A DNA stretch of 27,836 nt. Source: an uncultured Prevotella sp. GTDB taxonomy: Bacteria > Bacteroidota > Bacteroidia > Bacteroidales > Bacteroidaceae. The notes under the pieces were generated by a model. That model ran no database searches. It had not been told where the DNA came from and saw only the letters and a list, made by a program, of their open reading frames with translations. Positions 21,704 through 27,836 of the stretch are shown in pieces. How positions within the stretch are numbered: the first letter of the stretch is position 1; every line of letters begins with the position of its first letter. The stretch lies in contig CALFUF010000078.1 of the NCBI GenBank assembly GCA_937916405.1, positions 1 through 27,836 of the forward strand. Direction: 5' to 3'. A program made the position numbers and the translations under genes.

Positions 21704-24066
21704 AGCTTGATAGTATTTGATTTCAGTCCAAAAGCCTTAGCCGTCAGGATACCATGACCGCTGACAACGGCGAAGCAACGTCCGAAGAACGCCTTACGCT
21801 TCGTGTCCTTGAAACGCTCCATGGAGGTCTGACAACCATTGTCGACACCGATAATCTCCGCATCAGTCTCGAAGAACAGCTGGTTCTCTGCCCATGGACA
21901 ACGGTTACCATCCTTATCGACCACCTCTGCTTTCACATAAGTGGTAGTCTTTCCTTGGTAGTCGATAGAGAGCTGGATGTGGTCTGGCTGTCCTGCTGTC
22001 TTGATGACTTGCTCACGGATCTGCTTGCCATCCTTACGTGCCACCACCTTCACCTCACCGGGCTCAAAGGTGACACGCCACATCACATGGTACTGATGTC
22101 CGTCTTTCTTGGCACGGACACCCTGGCTCTTGCCATTAATAAAGAGCTCTACCTCGTCAGCGTTGTTATAGTAACACCACATGTCAATCTCCTGACCCTC
22201 CAGCCAGTTCCAGTGGGGGAACAGATGAAGGACGGGCTTGTCGGTCCACTCACTCTGGTACATATAATACACATCCTTCGGCTGTCCGGCAAGGTCGATG
22301 ATACCAAAGTAGCTGCTACGTGCCGGGAAGGAATAGGGAGTCGGCTCACCAATATAGTCAAAACCAGTCCAGATAAACTGACCACCCACATAAGGAATAT
22401 GCTTCACCACGTCCCATGTCTCCTCATGGGTAGAACTCCAAGAGGCATGCATATTATCATAAGCGGAACACATATAGGTGGGATCGGTATAGGGCAGCCA
22501 CCATTCTTTCGGCGCCACATAGATACTATCCGACGGCATCATATAGAATCCCGTGGTCTGCAGGGCACTGACACTCTCAGTCATGATAAACGGACGACCA
22601 GGGAAGTTCTTGGGTACATCCTTGATCCACTGGTGATGGTAGTTAAAGCCTACGATATCTATCGCCTTGCCCTTAAACAGATGGTTGTCGGGCGAGGGCT
22701 CATTACAGCCTGCCGTAATAGGACGAGTGGTATCATAACGACGGACGATATCTGCAAGATGGTCGGCAAGCAACGTGTTCACACTGGTCTCCCCGTCCTT
22801 CGCCAAGGAGGAGGCGTCATGCCCTGCGTTCAGAATGAGGTTTGCCTGTTCCAGTGTCAGGGTGTCAGCCTCAGCGGACGACCACTGCTCCAGTACCTCA
22901 TTACCTATTGACCACATCAGGACACACGGATGGTTACGGTCACGTAACACTAAGTCGGTGAGGTCACGCTCATGCCACTCATCAAAGAAACGGGCATAGT
23001 CGTTCTGTGTCTTACGACGACGCCACATATCAAATGACTCGTCCATCACAATGAGTCCCATCGTATCACACATATTCAGCAACTCTGGAGCTGGAGGATT
23101 ATGCGACGAGCGGACAGCATTGACTCCCATCGCCTTCAAGCGTGACAGTTTTCGATGCATCGCATCCTCGTTGACGGCAGCACCTAAGCATCCGAAGTCA
23201 TGATGCTCACAGACACCGTTCAGCTTCATGTTCCTGCCATTCAACCAGAAACCTGTCTTCGCATCGAAACGGAAATCACGGAAGGCGGTATTGGTCCATA
23301 CCTCATCAACCACTTTGCCACCAACCAATACCTGCGTACGTACCTTATATATATAAGGGTCTGTCGTCGACCATAGACGGGGCTTCCTCACTTTCATGCC
23401 GACTTCTTTGCCTGCAGCATCGAAGACGGTATTGCGAATCTTATAGTCCTTTCCGTCCACATCGACATCGACTTTCACTTGCCCTGTCTTGGCATCTGTC
23501 TGCACATAAACACCCCAGTGCCTCACATGTACCGCATCGGTCTTCGTCAACCACACATGGCGGTAGATGCCACAACCAGAATACCAACGGGAGTTAGGCT
23601 GGTCACTATTGTTAACCCGGACAGCTATCACGTTATTGCCCTGCCTCAAGTATTTCGTAATCTCATACTCGAAGGAGCTATAGCCATAGGGACGGAAACC
23701 GACTTTCTCGCCATTGACATACACGGTGGAGTTCATATAGACCCCATCAAACTCGATGAAGTAACGGTCGTTAGCAGTCACTTTACCATCCAAGACAAAC
23801 TGTTTACGATACCATCCGACACCACCTGGCAGTGCTCCCCCACTCGCTCCTGAGGGATTGGACGCAAGGAAATCGCCCTCTATCGCCCAGTCGTGTGGCA
23901 GGTTCAGAACACGCCAATGGGTATCATGATATGACTGACTTGCCATCTGTACGGAATCGGCAAGGATAAACCTCCAGTCAGCGTCAAAGTTCTGTCGCTC
24001 ACGAGCTGACAAGGACAGATTGCTTAACAGCATTGCTGTTATGAATAAAAGGAAAAGCTTTCTCAT
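21700..24066 (-). CDS. GH2 beta-galactosidase-type glycosidase
   Basis: A secreted or periplasmic enzyme of about 788 residues, with a signal peptide ending near NLSLSA. It shows the GH2 layout: sugar-binding jelly roll (DADWRF...PHDWAIEGDF), immunoglobulin-like domain, and TIM barrel with acid/base Glu390 in MWSIGNEV and nucleophile Glu497 in FIMTESVSA. A C-terminal beta region follows (VELFINGKSQGV). I start it at ATG 24066 (MRKLFLLF) instead of ATG 24084, since the -7 element ends nine bases before the latter. Substrate is predicted as beta-galactose or a related beta-glycoside, possibly on xyloglucan given GH31 next. It is the first gene of the operon. Confidence 0.88.
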   Translation of the reverse strand: MRKLFLLFITAMLLSNLSLSARERQNFDADWRFILADSVQMASQSYHDTHWRVLNLPHDWAIEGDFLASNPSGASGGALPGGVGWYRKQFVLDGKVTANDRYFIEFDGVYMNSTVYVNGEKVGFRPYGYSSFEYEITKYLRQGNNVIAVRVNNSDQPNSRWYSGCGIYRHVWLTKTDAVHVRHWGVYVQTDAKTGQVKVDVDVDGKDYKIRNTVFDAAGKEVGMKVRKPRLWSTTDPYIYKVRTQVLVGGKVVDEVWTNTAFRDFRFDAKTGFWLNGRNMKLNGVCEHHDFGCLGAAVNEDAMHRKLSRLKAMGVNAVRSSHNPPAPELLNMCDTMGLIVMDESFDMWRRRKTQNDYARFFDEWHERDLTDLVLRDRNHPCVLMWSIGNEVLEQWSSAEADTLTLEQANLILNAGHDASSLAKDGETSVNTLLADHLADIVRRYDTTRPITAGCNEPSPDNHLFKGKAIDIVGFNYHHQWIKDVPKNFPGRPFIMTESVSALQTTGFYMMPSDSIYVAPKEWWLPYTDPTYMCSAYDNMHASWSSTHEETWDVVKHIPYVGGQFIWTGFDYIGEPTPYSFPARSSYFGIIDLAGQPKDVYYMYQSEWTDKPVLHLFPHWNWLEGQEIDMWCYYNNADEVELFINGKSQGVRAKKDGHQYHVMWRVTFEPGEVKVVARKDGKQIREQVIKTAGQPDHIQLSIDYQGKTTTYVKAEVVDKDGNRCPWAENQLFFETDAEIIGVDNGCQTSMERFKDTKRKAFFGRCFAVVSGHGILTAKAFGLKSNTIKL

Positions 24067-24092
24067 AGACTTTAGTAGATCCATAATTTTTG

Positions 24093-24100
24093 CAAAGATA
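24093..24100 (-). promoter_or_regulatory. -7 element of the GH2-GH31-kinase operon
   Basis: TATCTTTG on the minus strand; no matching -33 is seen at 19-20 bases, so activation by a regulator is plausible. The expected start of transcription is near 24088. The upstream part overlaps the end of the phosphoethanolamine transferase gene. Confidence 0.5.
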
Positions 24101-24117
24101 CAAAAAGTTTTGGAATT

Positions 24118-25671
24118 TCAGTTAAAGATATCATAATCTTTGTTATAGGTAGGTGACTCTATAGACAGCAGGTTGAGTACGGAATGGAAAATATAATGTT
24201 GCTCGAGAACTGCCGGTAAACTATTCTTGTAGTCTCTGAAATGCCTGGAGGTCCATACGAGGAATGGTATCTCATACTGCACCTTCGGTGCCAGCCGCAT
24301 AGGAATACCATGCATAAATATATTGTTCTCGCCCAGTGACTCGCCATGATCGGAGATAAAAATCATAGCACTATTCCATCCTTCCATGGAACGCAAGGTA
24401 TTAATCAAGTTGCTCAAAAGATAGTCGGTATACAGGATGGTGTTGTCGTACGCATTAACCAGCATGCCGACATTTTTCTCTCCTTCCTCCACATTCTTTG
24501 CTACAGGCTTATACACCTCAAACTCCTTCGGATATTTGTCTGCATAGTTAGGACCATGACTCGTACTGGTATGCAGAATGATCAATACCTTGTTTTTCTT
24601 GCTGGATGCTATCCTTTCACGAAGTCCTTTGAAGAGTATTCCGTCATAGTCGCTATTCTCATCAGGATATTGAGCACTAAGGTCACCGTCTGTGAGATAT
24701 TCGTCAATATGAATAGGCGGCTCTCCCCAGTTAGACGTACGCCACGACACGTCAGCACCTGTCCTGAAAGCATAGTTTGGCAGCAGCTCGTATAGCTCGT
24801 CACTGATTTTCGGTTCGAGAATCGCTTTGGAACCTGCTGTGGTGTAAGTGGCGCAGGAGGTCGCCTGAAACACTTTCAGTCCTTCTTGCTTCGACAGCAG
24901 AGGGTTATTATTGCGCTGATAGCCATAGAGCTGGAAGTTGGCTTTCCTTGCCGACTCTCCAATGACAAGGACCACCACCGCCTTCTCATTATCTGTAATC
25001 CTGCCGTCAGGCAGTTTAATCTCTTCTGCCTGCTGGTCCATCTTGTCACTTGCCATGCGAACGGTATTCACCAGATAGGACCATGGCTGCAGCAAACCGC
25101 CCAATTCGGTGTCGTGCTGACCTATCCATAACGTCTGGTTGATATTCACCAAAGCCAAGACAAGGACAATAGCCAATGAACTACCACAGTAGACACCCAT
25201 TTTCTTCGCTGTCCCAATAACTACTGGCTGTAACAAGCAATACAAGGCTGGGAGAACGCCAAAAACAAGAATAGACAGCCATAGCGACCAACTAAAGAAC
25301 CCTGACGCTTCTGAGTATCTGGTGTTAAAAACATTACCGATCGTTGTCGCATCCATCATCACACCGTAAGTGAAGATGAAATAAACAGCTGTGGCATTGA
25401 TGAGCGCAAGAATCGCAAGTAGAATACGCCCAACCACCCTCAAGCAGTACATCACCAGATAGGTCATCATGAAGTTAAGTACTAACATGATGACAACCAG
25501 TGATGTCAGAAGGACAATTTTACCGCCTACATCCTCATTCGTATTGTTAGTTACATAATTAAAGAACGGTATGTTGTATAACAACAATGTTCCAACACTG
25601 ACAATGCATGAGAAAGTAAACAGCGAGATGGGACGTATCAGCCTGCTATTCATAAGCACTACGCCTATCAT
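24118..25671 (-). CDS. lipid A phosphoethanolamine transferase (EptA-like)
   Basis: A 517-residue inner-membrane enzyme with five predicted N-terminal helices (to about residue 180) and a periplasmic sulfatase-fold domain. Fold motifs are VVLVIGESARKANFQLYGY, SCATYTTAG with Thr275 as the probable nucleophile, ILHTSTSHGPNY and the metal site FISDHGESLGENNIFMHG. The family moves phosphoethanolamine from phosphatidylethanolamine to lipid A or to other glycans, which reduces negative charge and can raise resistance to cationic peptides. Its acceptor here is not certain. ATG 25671 is used; MNSRL (25653) is also possible. It begins 31 bases after the flavin reductase gene and may be transcribed with it. 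Confidence 0.9.
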   Translation of the reverse strand: MIGVVLMNSRLIRPISLFTFSCIVSVGTLLLYNIPFFNYVTNNTNEDVGGKIVLLTSLVVIMLVLNFMMTYLVMYCLRVVGRILLAILALINATAVYFIFTYGVMMDATTIGNVFNTRYSEASGFFSWSLWLSILVFGVLPALYCLLQPVVIGTAKKMGVYCGSSLAIVLVLALVNINQTLWIGQHDTELGGLLQPWSYLVNTVRMASDKMDQQAEEIKLPDGRITDNEKAVVVLVIGESARKANFQLYGYQRNNNPLLSKQEGLKVFQATSCATYTTAGSKAILEPKISDELYELLPNYAFRTGADVSWRTSNWGEPPIHIDEYLTDGDLSAQYPDENSDYDGILFKGLRERIASSKKNKVLIILHTSTSHGPNYADKYPKEFEVYKPVAKNVEEGEKNVGMLVNAYDNTILYTDYLLSNLINTLRSMEGWNSAMIFISDHGESLGENNIFMHGIPMRLAPKVQYEIPFLVWTSRHFRDYKNSLPAVLEQHYIFHSVLNLLSIESPTYNKDYDIFN

Positions 25672-25702
25672 TCTTTCATTATAAAATACGAGGTGGCAAC
25701 AA

Positions 25703-26428
25703 CTATTTCACCTCACGCTCTTGGATAGCCTTGCCAGAACCCCATGCGGTACCGACTTTCTCACCAACTACACGGTATTCGTTCTTGGCAGAGTCGAAGA
25801 TCACTGGCTGTAGTTTGCCGAGGTCGATATTTCCCTCTTCATCGAGGATGCTCTCGTCGGCACTCATATTGACAATCTCACCAACGACACGCGCACCACC
25901 GTTCTCGTCTTCATCGAAAGTCACCACCTTACACTCCAGTGTCAGCTTATACTCGTTGATGATAGGTGCGTCCACGTTAGGACTTGGGGTAATGGTAAAC
26001 CCTGCTTTCGCCACCTTGTCGGGAACATCATTGCCTGACACGATACCGAAGTAGTCACTCTGCACGATGTCGTTCTTAGTGGCAAAACTAATGGTGAAGG
26101 CTTTCTTTAGACGGATATTATCCGTCGTCTTATGCTTGGAGAGTTCGAAAGTGATGTGCTTCGGTCCACACTGTCCACCCCATGCAGCCATCATCACATC
26201 GGGGTTCTTGTTCTCGTCCCATGTGGCAATCATGATAGCAGGCAGTGGTGTGATGACCGCCTTGTCGCTGAAGTTCTTGCGACCCTCAACTGCTTTTACC
26301 TCGATTTTCTCCTGAGAAGGATTCTCGTTCACATTTGCTTCACTCTTCTGCTCTTTGTTTCCACAGGCAGTGATGAGCAGTGCGCCTGTCAGCACGAGGG
26401 CTGAAATCTTCATTATCTTCTTCATCAT
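25703..26428 (-). CDS. lipoprotein-anchored flavin reductase (flavoredoxin-like)
   Basis: A 241-residue protein that joins two parts not usually found together. Residues 1-22 are a lipoprotein signal with lipobox ITAC (Cys22), followed by a Lys/Glu-rich linker to about residue 50. The rest is an FMN-binding split-barrel flavin reductase domain: PLPAIMIATWDENKNPDVMMAAW, HITFELSKHKTTDNI, DYFGIVSGNDVPDK, DAPIINEYKLTLECKV, VVGEIVNMSADESIL. Family members are normally cytoplasmic and about 190 residues long. Here the FMN domain should sit outside the inner membrane, so a periplasmic electron donor would be needed. A -7 element lies 17 bases upstream, and an EptA-like gene follows. ATG 26425 is an equal alternative start. 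Confidence 0.85.
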   Translation of the reverse strand: MMKKIMKISALVLTGALLITACGNKEQKSEANVNENPSQEKIEVKAVEGRKNFSDKAVITPLPAIMIATWDENKNPDVMMAAWGGQCGPKHITFELSKHKTTDNIRLKKAFTISFATKNDIVQSDYFGIVSGNDVPDKVAKAGFTITPSPNVDAPIINEYKLTLECKVVTFDEDENGGARVVGEIVNMSADESILDEEGNIDLGKLQPVIFDSAKNEYRVVGEKVGTAWGSGKAIQEREVK

Positions 26429-26444
26429 TCACAAATTTTATTCG

Positions 26445-26452
26445 CAAAGATA
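26445..26452 (-). promoter_or_regulatory. -7 element of the flavin reductase gene
   Basis: TATCTTTG on the minus strand matches TAnnTTTG; no TTTG is found at 19-20 bases upstream. The remaining bases of this 104-base gap (26453-26532) are AT-rich with no further signal. Confidence 0.5.
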
Positions 26453-26532
26453 CTTATTTTTGTTTAATATTGGGGAATTTCGACAAGAAAATAAATAATA
26501 CTAGTCCCGTACTACTCCTTTTGGGGCTGTTT

Positions 26533-27771
26533 CTATTTAGGAAGTTGTATCTCTGGAATGATTAAACTACTATTATCTGTCACTTGCTGTGCCTCATAGA
26601 ACATACAATAATAAATTGGCATATAAACAACACCTTTCTCCTCAAAGACATGACGTTCATTAGAAAAGACAACAGCATGGTGAATATAATAATCTGGTGT
26701 CGTTAGGAAATTATCTAATGCACTATGTGTTTTGTAATCCTTACCAGACTTTACCTCTATTGGAAGAACTGACAAATTTCTGTAATCATCCAACAAGAAA
26801 TCGACTTCACCCCTTTGCTTATTATCATAGTAATGTAAAGAGAAACCATGCGCATGCAACTCTTGAGCCACAACGGATTCATAAACAGAACCGAGGTTCA
26901 CACTTTTTTCATCATGTAATATAGCATTGATGTTCAAGGAATAAAGAAGAGATGTCAACAATCCCACATCATTCAAATAAAGTTTAAGCAGATTCTTGTT
27001 TTCTGATTCCAACAAAGGGAAATGTGGATTACTGATTGCCTGAACAGAAAGGGCTATGCCGGAATTAGTCAGATATTCAAATTCCTCAGCATAATCGGAG
27101 AATTGCTTATGCCCTAATGTGTTTTCAATATTCTTCACTACAATGCGCTTCTTCTTATTCTCCATATAAGAAGGTATCATGTCATAGATTTTCCTGATAA
27201 CCAGTTTGCGGTTATCATCATATTGTGAAGCGTCCACACGATAAAGACTATGGATGTCATGCTGTACTTTCCTGACTTCGGCAATATTCCTGTTCTCAAG
27301 AAACTTATTGATTGCCTCAGGCATTCCTCCAACAAGTAAATAAAGTTTAAACTGTTGAAGCATATAGTTATGAAGTGGCTCATTAAGAGACTCCTTGAAC
27401 TGAAACTTCTCCTTCACACCACTGATGGTATCTTCTCCACACCCCATAGCAAGAAGAAACTCCTCAAAGTCAAGTGGATACATCTCCTCAATAGACACAC
27501 TACCGATAGGCACTGATGCTGTCTGCGACAAAGCGACCCCTAGTTGTGACCCACTGGCAATATAGGTATACCTGTCCTCTTGGCTAAGGAACTTCAGCAT
27601 TGTCAACAGATGTGGATATGCCTGTATTTCGCCTAAAAACACAAGTGTATTCTCTTTTTTGCCAAGGCGATTACCTGCTATGGCTCCTAATTGCAAGTAA
27701 AAATCATCGGTATTTTTAACTGAGGAAAAAATACCCGCACCCTCAGCGTCTTCTTTCAAGTTAATCTCCAC
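26533..27771 (-). CDS. N-terminally truncated AAA/DUF4143 protein lacking the P-loop
   Basis: The frame of 412 residues (GTG 27771) matches the AAA_14/DUF4143 family from just before its Walker B region. Family members normally open with about 50 residues holding a Walker A loop; that part is absent. Homology continues a few residues above the GTG (IKNF) and then meets a stop at 27796-27798, so the 5' end is truncated and not merely mis-started. Walker B also reads FLGEIQ where the family has FFDEIQ, so the catalytic Asp is replaced by Gly. The C-terminal half is intact: GSVYESVVAQEL, then GEVDFLLDD and PIEVKSGKDYK, a PD-(D/E)XK-like core. It is either a decaying gene or a protein that kept only the nuclease-like half. 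Confidence 0.75.
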   Translation of the reverse strand: MEINLKEDAEGAGIFSSVKNTDDFYLQLGAIAGNRLGKKENTLVFLGEIQAYPHLLTMLKFLSQEDRYTYIASGSQLGVALSQTASVPIGSVSIEEMYPLDFEEFLLAMGCGEDTISGVKEKFQFKESLNEPLHNYMLQQFKLYLLVGGMPEAINKFLENRNIAEVRKVQHDIHSLYRVDASQYDDNRKLVIRKIYDMIPSYMENKKKRIVVKNIENTLGHKQFSDYAEEFEYLTNSGIALSVQAISNPHFPLLESENKNLLKLYLNDVGLLTSLLYSLNINAILHDEKSVNLGSVYESVVAQELHAHGFSLHYYDNKQRGEVDFLLDDYRNLSVLPIEVKSGKDYKTHSALDNFLTTPDYYIHHAVVFSNERHVFEEKGVVYMPIYYCMFYEAQQVTDNSSLIIPEIQLPK

Positions 27772-27791
27772 AAAATTCTTAATTGGGTTAG

Positions 27792-27804
27792 GCGCTTAGA
27801 GCGC
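27792..27804. repeat. small palindrome at the truncation point
   Basis: GCGCT-TAG-AGCGC is a perfect 5-bp inverted repeat with a three-base loop. It holds the in-frame stop that ends the upstream extension of the DUF4143 frame. The remaining 32 bases to the window end show no gene. Confidence 0.4.
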
Positions 27805-27836
27805 ACTAATAATTGTTAATATTCGATTATTCTGTA

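Noticed and set aside
21754..22911. Open frame of 385 codons on the plus strand
   Set aside because: It lies wholly opposite the GH2 gene, which has both catalytic Glu motifs; it has no recognisable domain and no promoter.

Overview
The window reads as a chromosome segment of a Bacteroidota organism, most likely Prevotella or a close relative (Segatella, Hallella). The sequence-level reason is the promoter type: start-proximal regions carry the Bacteroidota -7 element TAnnTTTG, in several cases with a TTTG-like -33 element 19-20 bases upstream, and only two clear Shine-Dalgarno sequences are visible. The gene content agrees: DUF4738 and DUF4230 proteins, AGCS and SSS sodium symporters, a multidomain PL1 pectate lyase, GH2 and GH31 glycosidases and TPR-type sensor kinases. 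These point to a gut or rumen plant-glycan degrader. I ran no searches; family names rest on motifs and remembered family sequences.

Layout. 1-1090: tail of a prophage-like or mobile cassette (C-terminal fragment with winged-helix character, DUF5675 protein, P5-like cell-wall enzyme). 1110-2647: glucose-6-phosphate isomerase with a textbook promoter and a twin palindromic operator-like repeat, then a HAD phosphatase. 3353-6564 (minus): Ca2+ P-type ATPase and a DUF4738 lipoprotein. 6650-9282: two tandem DUF4230 proteins and an AGCS symporter. 9262-10053 (minus): minimal histidine kinase. 10332-13722 (minus): small secreted protein with a C-terminal sorting-like domain, a triple hairpin, and a large pectate lyase. 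13981-17448: metallo-beta-lactamase-fold lipoprotein, outer-membrane porin and SSS symporter. 17489-24066 (minus): operon of GH2 beta-galactosidase, GH31 alpha-xylosidase and TPR histidine kinase, a pair suited to trimming xyloglucan oligosaccharides. 24118-26428 (minus): a lipoprotein-anchored flavin reductase and an EptA-type phosphoethanolamine transferase. 26533-27771 (minus): a DUF4143-type protein that has lost its P-loop region.

The most distinctive signal is not a gene. At six gene ends there are short tandem repeats of 7-8 bp (AATTAGR, GAGTTGAA, AGAGGTR, ATTACAG). Five overlap or directly abut the stop codon, lie on the coding strand, and have a unit that carries TAA, TAG or TGA. Since 7 and 8 are not multiples of three, three units place a stop in all three frames. 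At the convergent pair 17448/17489 both genes carry such an array, and together they form a hairpin.

No tRNA, rRNA, CRISPR array or complete insertion sequence was seen.
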